Shown one piece after another: positions 35,443 to 42,060 of a stretch of DNA of 64,000 nt. The notes under the pieces are model-generated. The model was not told the origin of the DNA. It searched no databases and saw nothing but the letters and a program-made list of their open reading frames with translations. Source of the stretch: Kribbella amoyensis (GTDB taxonomy: Bacteria; Actinomycetota; Actinomycetes; Propionibacteriales; Kribbellaceae); assembly GCF_007828865.1 (NCBI RefSeq), contig NZ_VIVK01000001.1, positions 1,860,001-1,924,000 on the forward strand, written 5' to 3'. The translations under genes were made by a program, and so were the position numbers. The first letter of the stretch is position 1. Every line of letters starts with the position of its first letter.

Positions 35443-35588
35443 CACCTTGTGCGCGAACCAGCCACCCCATCCCCCTGCAACCCCACTCTGTGCGCGGACC
35501 AGCCAGCCCATCCCCCTGCAACCCCACTCTGTGCGCGGACCAGCCAGCCCATCCGCCTTCAGACGACCGGCCCGCGCACAAAGTCGCC
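35443..35588. repeat. 41-bp repeat array B (two internal and one terminal unit)
   Basis: Units start at 35443, 35484 and 35525, again exactly 41 bases apart, and share TGTGCGCGRACCAGCCASCC. The last unit is 64 bases long (35525-35588) and closes with GCGCACAAAGTCGCC, mirroring array A. The 64 bases between the arrays (35379-35442) are not repeated. There is no unique-spacer structure, so this is not a CRISPR. Confidence 0.85.
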
Positions 35589-35592
35589 CTCG

Positions 35593-35636
35593 CGGGGGGC
35601 GCGGGGGGTGCGGGGGGTGCGGGGGGTGCGGGGTGG
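35593..35636 (+). repeat. Tandem G-run tract, potential G-quadruplex
   Basis: Immediately after array B come four runs of six G separated by GC/TGC, in a 10-base tandem repeat (GCGGGGGGTG), then GCGGGGTGGAGGG. Four closely spaced G-runs satisfy the simple G-quadruplex pattern on the plus strand. The following 35637-35737 is G/T-rich low-complexity DNA with no gene. Confidence 0.75.
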
Positions 35637-35737
35637 AGGGTTAGCGGAGTTGGAGGGTGGGGGTGGGGAGGGGTGCCGCTGGCGCTGGCGCTGGCGGGGG
35701 TGGGGGTGGGAGCGCGGCCGGGGTGAGGTCGGTGGCA

Positions 35738-35821
35738 GCCGTCGCGGTCGCGGCCGGCGGCCTTGGCGGCGTACATCGCGCGGTCGGCGCGGAAGACATC
35801 CTCGCCGTCGTCGTAGCCCGT
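35738..35821 (-). pseudogene. Remnant of a GGDEF (diguanylate cyclase) C-terminus
   Basis: On the minus strand the frame reads TGYDDGEDVFRADRAMY followed by AAKAAGRDRDG, which matches the last helix of GGDEF domains (typically 'LL.RADRAMY.AKAAGRNRV'). Nothing else of the domain (GG[DE]EF loop, N-terminal part) is present; after it the frame runs into low-complexity Pro/Ala. I read it as the 3' relic of a lost diguanylate cyclase gene, now between the repeat arrays and a hypothetical gene. Confidence 0.6.
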
Positions 35822-35870
35822 CCTGGGCATCCGCCCACCCGTCCCCAGAACCCGCGAGCTGAGTACGCAG

Positions 35871-36425
35871 TCAGGCTTCCCGGCCGCCGGCCAGTTGAGC
35901 CGCATGCACGGCGTCCAGCCAGGATGCGAGGGCGTTGATGTCCTTGGCGTACTCATTGCCCACGGCGATCTGCTGCTTGCGGCGCGAGCCGGTGGGAACG
36001 ACGGTGACAGAGGCGAACCAGTCGCGCGTGGCGTCTGTCGGCCGACGAGGGTCGGATGCCTGTCGAGACGGCCGGTCGGGACCTTCGATCGCCTCGATGT
36101 CCTGCCACGCGAGGTGCTTCCGGCCAAGTGAGACCCCGGTGCCGTCGACCACCAGTACCGGCTGCCCGGCCAAGCACGCACGGCCGCTCGTCCAGGTCAG
36201 CAGAGCCGAGATCGGAAGAGACAGCAGAGCGAAGACGGGAAACCACAACCACCCTTGCCGGCCCGCGAGAACAGACACGAGGGTGGCCACCTGGTACGCC
36301 AGGACGGACCCGAACATCACGAACCGCAGCGCGGTCACCCGCCGCCGCGGCGCGATCCGTACTTCCCCCGCTCGCGTGAACTCACTAGCCCAATCCCACG
36401 GCGTCGTTCCGCCGACAACACCCAT
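35871..36425 (-). CDS. Two-helix membrane protein with PH-like C-terminal domain (hypothetical)
   Basis: 184 residues from the ATG at 36425, which has a G-rich stretch at the right distance; ATG 36440 and GTG 36467 are in-frame alternatives. Two membrane segments (FVMFGSVLAYQVATLVSVLAG and GWLWFPVFALLSLPISALLTW) are followed by a beta-rich soluble part (VLVVDGTGVSLGRKHLAWQDIEAIEG ... FASVTVVPTGSRRKQQIAVGNEY) as in bacterial PH/YcxB-type proteins. It follows the hypothetical gene 36480-37601 closely and is probably co-transcribed. Function unknown. Confidence 0.65.
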   Translation of the reverse strand: MGVVGGTTPWDWASEFTRAGEVRIAPRRRVTALRFVMFGSVLAYQVATLVSVLAGRQGWLWFPVFALLSLPISALLTWTSGRACLAGQPVLVVDGTGVSLGRKHLAWQDIEAIEGPDRPSRQASDPRRPTDATRDWFASVTVVPTGSRRKQQIAVGNEYAKDINALASWLDAVHAAQLAGGREA

Positions 36426-36479
36426 GCACGCCCCCAGCATCGAAGGAGTCTTGACTCCCGGGCTCACCTGGCCTAGATG

Positions 36480-37601
36480 CTAAACAGCGAACGGCCTCCC
36501 ACGCCTGGTTGCGGTCAAGGCGAGCCGATCCCCGGATCGGCGGTCGATCTGCAGGAGGTTGCGGCTTTCGGCGTACTGGAGGGCTCGGCGGACCTGGTCC
36601 TCGGACGCGAGGGTGCGGGTGGCGAGGGAGGCGACGGTTTGCTCGGTGCCGCCCCACAACGCGACTGACACCAGGTCCGCGGCGAAGCCGGTGTACTGCA
36701 CGGTCGCCCGGTGCGCATCGAGGTACGTCACCACGTCGGCCGGAAGGTCGAGCACCTGCTGGGCCGGCCGGGGTTCGGCGATGCCGGCGTAGCGGGTGCC
36801 GTCGAAGGTCAGAACGCCGAGCGCGACGAAGAGCGTCAGCATCTCGCGGCGCGAAGTCGGCTCGGGTCGGCCGACCTGGGCCGCGATCTCGGCGAGGGTG
36901 GGGTAGCCGTCGCGGGGAACCGTCGTCCGGAACGGCTGGTCCAGCCAGTCCTCTCCGCGGAAGTGGTCGATGCCCCAGGTCCGCAGGTCGTCGATGGTCA
37001 GGCCGGTGCCCTCGTGGGACCATCGCACGACGCCGGCGACCTCGTGGCGCTCGAACCCGAGCAGCGAGTTCCACCCCGGGTCTGCGGGCCGGACCGCCGA
37101 CCGACGGCGCCGGTACCAGCGGGGCGGTTCGACCGGCTCGGGAACAGGCCAGAAGTCGAGCTGCCAGAGATCGGTCGGTTCCAGGTACTCGTCCTCGTCG
37201 TCCGCCACGAACTCGGCCGACGCCGGTAGCGGTCGATGGGCGACGCGGATGCGATACGCCCCCGGCTCACCGAGGTGGACGTGCACCTCGCCGGCTCGCG
37301 TCGTGAGGGACGTCAGCTCAACCGCGCCGGAAGTACTTCGGTACGGGACCTCGACCACGTCCGTCCACTCGTCGTCACCATCACGCGGCCGATCAGTGTG
37401 CCCCCGCAGCCGCACCACGCACGGTCCGTCGCCGCCGGCCGCATACAGCCAGCCATGGCCGGTACGGACGATCGTCCCGACGGGGTGCGCGTCGCTCGCG
37501 GACATCTCGTCGTCGCCGTAGACCGCCCGCTCGTCCCGGACCACCAGGATCCCGTCTTCCGGCGAGTAATCGTCGTCTTCGTATTCCCCCACCAAAGTCA
37601 T
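36480..37601 (-). CDS. Hypothetical protein, 373 aa, acidic
   Basis: Start chosen at ATG 37601 (MTLVGEYEDDDYSPEDG); the longer open frame upstream is composition-driven. The N-terminal ~150 residues look like a beta-rich domain (VGTIVRTGHGWLYAAGGDGPCVVRLRGH...VHLGEPGAYRIRVAH), the middle contains LWQLDFWPVPEPVEPPRWYRRR, and the C-terminal part holds two HTH-like helices pairs (PTLAEIAAQVGRPEPTSRREMLTLFVALGVLTFDG and VASLATRTLASEDQVRRALQYAESRNLLQID). No family recognised. The following membrane protein gene on the same strand is 54 bases away. Confidence 0.68.
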   Translation of the reverse strand: MTLVGEYEDDDYSPEDGILVVRDERAVYGDDEMSASDAHPVGTIVRTGHGWLYAAGGDGPCVVRLRGHTDRPRDGDDEWTDVVEVPYRSTSGAVELTSLTTRAGEVHVHLGEPGAYRIRVAHRPLPASAEFVADDEDEYLEPTDLWQLDFWPVPEPVEPPRWYRRRRSAVRPADPGWNSLLGFERHEVAGVVRWSHEGTGLTIDDLRTWGIDHFRGEDWLDQPFRTTVPRDGYPTLAEIAAQVGRPEPTSRREMLTLFVALGVLTFDGTRYAGIAEPRPAQQVLDLPADVVTYLDAHRATVQYTGFAADLVSVALWGGTEQTVASLATRTLASEDQVRRALQYAESRNLLQIDRRSGDRLALTATRRGRPFAV

Positions 37602-37715
37602 GCGCGCACGGTAGTCCACAGCATCGACTACAGCGGGTTGTCCGCCAGTTGGGGGACGCTTTGTCGGTCTTGTGGTGGTGCTCGGTGGTGACTGTGCGGA
37701 AATAGCGTTCTTGGT

Positions 37716-38264
37716 ATGAGCCAATTCGCCATCGCCCTCATTGCCAGCGCCTCGGTTCTCTCGGTCATTCTCGCGACCGACCTGGGACACCGGAAGGTGA
37801 CCCGGATGCGGATCCTCCGATCGGTCCTGGCGGTGGGCGTCATCATCGCGTTGTTCGTCCGGTCGCTGCCGACCGTGGGCAACTCGCTCACGCTGCAGCT
37901 GGCCGGGGTCGGGCTCGGGGTCGTGTTCGGCTTGCTGGTGGCGGTGTTCCTGCCGACCGAGCGGGCCGGGAACGGGGAGATCTACACCCGCGCCGGGCTG
38001 GCGTACGCGGTGGCTTGGACCGTTCTGTCGGCCGGGCGGGTGGTGTTCGCCTTCGGGGCCGAGCACTGGTTCGCCGAGGAATTGATCACCTTCAGCATCA
38101 AGCACCAGATCGCCGGCGCCGACGCGTACGCCAACGCGTTCGTGTTCCTGTCACTGGCGATGGTGCTGACCCGGTCCGCCGTGTTGCTGGGCAAGGCGCG
38201 GAAGCTGCGCGCGGCTGCCCCGGCGACCGTCCAGGCGGAGACCACCTCGGTACCGGTCGCCTGA
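37716..38264 (+). CDS. Polytopic membrane protein of unknown function (182 aa)
   Basis: 182 residues with about four to five membrane segments: FAIALIASASVLSVILATDLGH at the start, then RSVLAVGVIIALFVRSLP, LQLAGVGLGVVFGLLVAVFLPTER, YAVAWTVLSAGRVVFAFGAEHWF and AYANAFVFLSLAMVLTRSAVLL. The positively charged loops (HRKVTRMR) and the topology resemble DUF1453/CcdC-like actinobacterial proteins, but I cannot name it firmly. A convergent terminator hairpin follows. Confidence 0.72.
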   Translation: MSQFAIALIASASVLSVILATDLGHRKVTRMRILRSVLAVGVIIALFVRSLPTVGNSLTLQLAGVGLGVVFGLLVAVFLPTERAGNGEIYTRAGLAYAVAWTVLSAGRVVFAFGAEHWFAEELITFSIKHQIAGADAYANAFVFLSLAMVLTRSAVLLGKARKLRAAAPATVQAETTSVPVA

Positions 38265-38278
38265 CGCAAACCTACAGG

Positions 38279-38307
38279 CCCGGCGGCGCTTCCGAGGCTC
38301 CGCCGGG
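38279..38307. terminator. Terminator hairpin between convergent genes
   Basis: CCCGGCGG (38279-38286) pairs with CCGCCGGG (38300-38307) over a 13-base loop in the 66-base gap between the membrane protein gene and the small gene at 38331-38474. Confidence 0.5.
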
Positions 38308-38330
38308 TCCGTGGTGGTGGTGCGGGTGGG

Positions 38331-38474
38331 TCAGTGGGCGCTGCGGCGCTGCTGCACCTTCTGGAACATTTCCTTGGCCTTCTGCTGGTTCTCCGGCTTG
38401 CTCAGTTCGCGCTGGGCGACCTGGACCAGCTTGGCGACCACGGCGCCCTTGACCAGCGTCTTCACGAAACCCAT
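38331..38474 (-). CDS. Small conserved-looking protein, 47 aa
   Basis: Encodes MGFVKTLVKGAVVAKLVQ... ending VQQRRSAH. The ATG at 38474 has a strong GGAGG seven bases upstream, the best ribosome site in the neighbourhood, which supports a real gene despite the size. An amphipathic helix at the N-terminus (residues ~3-25) is followed by a charged helix (QRELSKPENQQKAKEMFQKV). I have the impression of similar small proteins in related actinobacteria, but no function is known. It is divergent from the DNA glycosylase gene. Confidence 0.7.
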   Translation of the reverse strand: MGFVKTLVKGAVVAKLVQVAQRELSKPENQQKAKEMFQKVQQRRSAH

Positions 38475-38601
38475 CGGGGGCCTCCTTCTCTGCTTCCTTC
38501 GAAGGTAGCGGCCCGCGCAACCGGTCCCTATGGGTGATCCACCGGAACCTTCCCCGGGTCGAACCCGTGGAACTGTCGGTGTGGTCGGGCACACTGTGGG
38601 G

Positions 38602-39459
38602 GTGCCCGAACTGCCTGAGGTTGAATCGTTGGCGGGGTTCCTGCGGGAGCGTGCCGTCGGACGGGCGATCGTGCGTGCGGACATCACCGCGATCAGCGCG
38701 TTGAAGACCTACGACCCGCCGATCACGGCTCTGGTGGGTCTGCTGATCGATGACGTCACCCGGCGGGGCAAGTTCCTCGACATCGAGGCGCAGGGGGTGC
38801 ACCTGGTCATCCACCTCGCCCGGGCCGGCTGGTTGCGCTGGCGGGAGGAGCAGTCCACCACCCCGGTGCGGCCGGGGAAGGGCCCGATCGCCTGCCGGGT
38901 CGTGCTCGACGACAACTCCGGCTTCGACCTGACCGAGGCGGGGACGCAGAAGAAGCTCGCCGTGTACGTCGTCCGGGATCCGGCCGAGGTGCCCGGGATC
39001 GCGCGGCTCGGGCCGGATCCGTTCACGCTGACCGTCGAGCAGTTCGGCGAGATCCTGCAGCAGGCGGGCCGGGTCCAGCTCAAGGGCGTCCTGCGGAACC
39101 AGTCCGTCATCGCCGGGATCGGGAACGCGTACTCCGACGAGATCCTGCACGTGGCGAAGATGAGCCCGTTCAAGCCCGCGTCGAACCTCACCGACACCGA
39201 ACTCCAGGAGCTGTACGCCGCGATGCAGGAGACGCTGCGGGACGCGGTGGACCGGTCGAAGGGGCTGGCCGCGCAGGACCTCAAGTCGGAGAAGAAGTCC
39301 GGCCTACGGGTGCACGGGCGCAAGGGCCAGAAGTGCCCGGTCTGCGGTGACGTGGTCCGCGAGGTCAGCTTCGCCGACTCCTCCCTGCAGTACTGCGCGA
39401 CCTGCCAGACTGGCGGCAAGCCGCTGGCCGACCGCCGGCTGTCCAAGCTGCTCAAGTAG
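38602..39459 (+). CDS. Fpg/Nei family DNA glycosylase (AP lyase)
   Basis: 285 residues from the GTG at 38602; processing would expose the catalytic N-terminal Pro2 and Glu3 of PELPEVESLAGFL. The central H2TH domain contains LKGVLRNQSVIAGIGNAYSDEILHVAKMSPF, and the C-terminal zinc finger is C-PVC-16-C-ATC (CPVCGDVVREVSF ... YCATCQTGG), ending with the DNA-intercalating loop arginine. It excises oxidised bases in base excision repair. Whether it is Fpg- or Nei-like in specificity is not clear from inspection. Monocistronic, convergent with the serine protease. Confidence 0.9.
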   Translation: MPELPEVESLAGFLRERAVGRAIVRADITAISALKTYDPPITALVGLLIDDVTRRGKFLDIEAQGVHLVIHLARAGWLRWREEQSTTPVRPGKGPIACRVVLDDNSGFDLTEAGTQKKLAVYVVRDPAEVPGIARLGPDPFTLTVEQFGEILQQAGRVQLKGVLRNQSVIAGIGNAYSDEILHVAKMSPFKPASNLTDTELQELYAAMQETLRDAVDRSKGLAAQDLKSEKKSGLRVHGRKGQKCPVCGDVVREVSFADSSLQYCATCQTGGKPLADRRLSKLLK

Positions 39460-39468
39460 CCCGGCGGC

Positions 39469-40455
39469 TCAGGTCATCTGGTCGAACATCGCCTTCACGT
39501 CGGCCGAGTTCGGCGTCGCCAGCAGGGTCGGGGTACCGCTGGTGGTCCGGCGTGACGTCACCGCGAACACGTACCCGAGGTTGGCGTCGATGCGGTCCTT
39601 CACCCACGGTCCGCCGCTCGCGCCGCCGTTCATCGTGCAGCCGAGCGCCGCGTCGGTCGAGCCCCAGGCGTAGGTGGTTCCGTCGCAGTAGTACGGCACC
39701 TCGCCGTTGTACGGCGGTTCGGCCGGCCAGCCCCAGATCCGGGTGTTCGGCTGGCTCCGGCCGTTGCCCCAGACCAGGCCGTTGCCGCCGACCACGTCGA
39801 TCAGGTTCTGGCCGTTGCGCTGGTTCAGGGTGACGAACGCCTGGTCGTGGCTGAAGTCGCTGCTGTTCATCCAGGAGTTGAAGGTGCGCGCCGTGTTCCA
39901 GTTCCACAGCCCGTACCCGGACTGGCCGTTGTAGTACGCCGGGGCGAACACGATGTTGGAGTGCCAGGCTCCACCCGCGCCGCCGTGGACGCAGTGGCCG
40001 GCTGTGATGATCAGGTTCTTGTACCCGTTGTTGATGGTGGACGCCGAGCACACGTAGTTCCGCCCGTTGTCGGTGAAGAACACCTTGCCCGCCGTACTCG
40101 GGACCACCTCGTTCACCTTGTCCGCCCCGCCGGTCCGCGGCGCGACCGGGCGCGAGGCGATCCCGCTGCTGCTCTCGATCGAAGACGGTGACGCAGTACC
40201 AGCGGAACCGGCGGGCAGGTCGGCCGGGATGGCGTTCCGCAACTTCTCGGCGGTCCAGTAGCCGGTCGGTTCCAGCGCACCGGCCTGCGCCGATCGCGGG
40301 ATCGCGGGAGCTCGTACGGCGGTGGTGGCGGAGGTGGTCGAGTCGGGAACGGCGGCGGCCGCCGGGACAGCGGCGCCGGTGACCAGCAGACCGGCCGCGG
40401 CGAGTAGTCCCAGGGGTCGGCGCGTCAGGGAAGCGAGATGGGCGGAAGGACGCAT
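39469..40455 (-). CDS. Secreted trypsin-like serine endopeptidase
   Basis: 328 residues. A Sec signal peptide (RRPLGLLAAAGLLVTGAAVPAAAA, cleavage near residue 36) and a pro-region of ~85 residues precede the chymotrypsin-fold domain. Catalytic triad: His in IITAGHCVHG, Asp in DFSHDQAFVTLN and Ser in MNGGASGGPWV. Three probable disulfide Cys positions are visible (YVCSAS with GHC, YYCDG with LGCTM). It belongs to the V8/glutamyl-endopeptidase-like group found in actinobacterial secretomes. Its substrate is unknown. Confidence 0.9.
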   Translation of the reverse strand: MRPSAHLASLTRRPLGLLAAAGLLVTGAAVPAAAAVPDSTTSATTAVRAPAIPRSAQAGALEPTGYWTAEKLRNAIPADLPAGSAGTASPSSIESSSGIASRPVAPRTGGADKVNEVVPSTAGKVFFTDNGRNYVCSASTINNGYKNLIITAGHCVHGGAGGAWHSNIVFAPAYYNGQSGYGLWNWNTARTFNSWMNSSDFSHDQAFVTLNQRNGQNLIDVVGGNGLVWGNGRSQPNTRIWGWPAEPPYNGEVPYYCDGTTYAWGSTDAALGCTMNGGASGGPWVKDRIDANLGYVFAVTSRRTTSGTPTLLATPNSADVKAMFDQMT

Positions 40456-40533
40456 GGCGGTGACTCCTCGATCGGGGCGGAAAGAAGTTCACCCGGCGAC
40501 CGGCAGGACCTCACCATCACTCCCGGCGCGCGG

Positions 40534-41421
40534 TCAATCACCCACAGTAGAAGCGACCGTGGAGCCGAGGTCAAGCGGTAGCGAGGCCGAACGCCGCCCC
40601 GCGTCCAGCCGGACCTGCAGGACCTTAGGACCGCGCGGACCCTCCGAAGGCCCGGCCACCTCGACCGTCCGGGAGACCGTCGCACCCGCCTCCAGACCCT
40701 CGAAGGACCATGCGTCCGTGTCGGCGGACCACTCGGGCGGCATCGGCAGGAACACCTCGCCCTGAGCCGCGACCCGGCCGAAGTTGGTGACGTGCACCCG
40801 GATCCGGTCCGCGTCCACCGGGTCGATCGACGCCAGCACGGTCCCCACCGGCGCGACCAGGATCCGGCGCACGGCCGCGTTCCCGAGGGTCAACCTGACC
40901 ACCCGGCCGGCCCGGACCGGGAACGGTCCGATGGTCGTCCCGATCAGCTCGCCACCCGGCACGGCGTACGACCGGTTCGCCAGCTTCACCCGGTACTGGG
41001 TGGCCGGGTCCGCGGCTCCGAACAGCCGGACGGCCACGTCGGCGGTCCGCCGGGCGACCAGGTGCGCGGTGGATCCGGCCGGTTCGAGGTCCCAGACGCC
41101 GTCCGCGTTCGCCGTACTGGTGTCCGGCGGGACGATCCGCAGCTTGCCCTGCAACGCGACCTGGACGACCTGCGCACCACCCGCGGGTGATTCCGAACCG
41201 GGTAACCGCACGACCAGGTCGTCGCCGTCGCGGCGCCAGGTCAGCGCGCGGCCGGTCCGTTCCTCGATGACGTGCCGGGGTGTGGTGGCCAGGCCGGGCA
41301 GCCTGACCTCGTGGTTCGCGGGGCGCCGGGTGACGCGGAGCAGCAGTTCGCAGCCTCGCTGGATCGCCTCACCCCAGGGCTGGGGACCGAACTCCCCGGG
41401 TATGCCCTCGATCAGTGCCAC
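40534..41421 (-). CDS. Beta-sandwich protein resembling a GH29 alpha-L-fucosidase C-terminus
   Basis: 295 residues from a GTG at 41421 with GGAGGG upstream. There is no signal peptide and no catalytic domain. Residues ~30-95 (RRPANHEVRLPGLATTPRHVIEERTGRALTWRRDGDDLVVRLPG, then VVQVALQGKL) strongly resemble the beta-sandwich tail that follows the TIM barrel of GH29 fucosidases. Residues ~195-280 look like a NEW3/CARDB-type beta domain (DRIRVHVTNFGRVAAQGEVFLPMPPEW). Either a free-standing accessory domain or the tail of a truncated fucosidase that acquired its own start. Function not assignable. Confidence 0.6.
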   Translation of the reverse strand: MALIEGIPGEFGPQPWGEAIQRGCELLLRVTRRPANHEVRLPGLATTPRHVIEERTGRALTWRRDGDDLVVRLPGSESPAGGAQVVQVALQGKLRIVPPDTSTANADGVWDLEPAGSTAHLVARRTADVAVRLFGAADPATQYRVKLANRSYAVPGGELIGTTIGPFPVRAGRVVRLTLGNAAVRRILVAPVGTVLASIDPVDADRIRVHVTNFGRVAAQGEVFLPMPPEWSADTDAWSFEGLEAGATVSRTVEVAGPSEGPRGPKVLQVRLDAGRRSASLPLDLGSTVASTVGD

Positions 41422-41563
41422 GAGATGCGTCCCTCCAGCCGCGAACTCTTTGCTCGACCCTGGTCAATCACGGTGACACTGTCAACGCCGGATCCAGTGG
41501 GCGGGCAAACGTATTCCTCCGCCCCGCAGCGCTCGGTGACCACCCGGCTGCGATGATCGGGGC

Positions 41564-41887
41564 ATGTTCCAGAACCCCCAGATCCCCGCCGTCGTTCCCG
41601 CCCAGGTGGACGAAGCCCTGCTGGCCGAGGCGTTCGTCCTCGACGTCCGCGAGCCGGACGAGTGGGCCGGCGGCCACATCGAGGGCGCGACCCACATCCC
41701 GCTCGGCGAACTGCAGGAGCGCGTCGGCGAGGTGCCGCTGGACCAGAAGGTGCTGTGCGTCTGCGCGGTCGGCGGCCGGTCCGGGATGGCGACCCAGTTC
41801 CTCGCCGCCGAGGGCCGGGACGCGATCAACCTGGACGGCGGCATGTACGCCTGGCAGTCGTCCGGCCGCCCGGTCAGTACCGACTGA
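41564..41887 (+). CDS. Rhodanese-like domain protein
   Basis: 107 residues, a single rhodanese domain. EAFVLDVREPDEWAGGHIEGATHIPLGEL is the CH2A/structural motif, and the active-site loop VLCVCAVGGRSGMATQFL contains the persulfide-forming Cys in the C-x-x-G-x-R pattern. NLDGGMYAWQSSGRPV is the usual C-terminal helix. It transfers sulfane sulfur between small thiols or proteins; acceptor unknown. Monocistronic. Confidence 0.88.
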   Translation: MFQNPQIPAVVPAQVDEALLAEAFVLDVREPDEWAGGHIEGATHIPLGELQERVGEVPLDQKVLCVCAVGGRSGMATQFLAAEGRDAINLDGGMYAWQSSGRPVSTD

Positions 41888-42060
41888 CCGCACCCTGGTC
41901 GGGGTGATCAGAACCTGAGCAATCTGGACAGAAACCTTCCGGTGGCCGACTGGAGACGTTACTTTGTCACCGGTCAGTCGTCCGGCGTACACCTGCGCCT
42001 CATCGGGCGGTAGGGCACGCGGCGTCGGATGGCCGCGTCCGTCCACGCCCAGGAGGCTCC

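Noticed and set aside
35266..35552. Minus-strand frames over the repeats giving a repetitive GWLVRAQSG-type peptide
   Set aside because: The translation simply reflects the DNA repeats, with no ribosome site, no domain, and the same repeat open in several frames.
35274..35588. Repeat arrays as a CRISPR
   Set aside because: The 41-base units are directly adjacent, with no unique spacers and no cas genes nearby.
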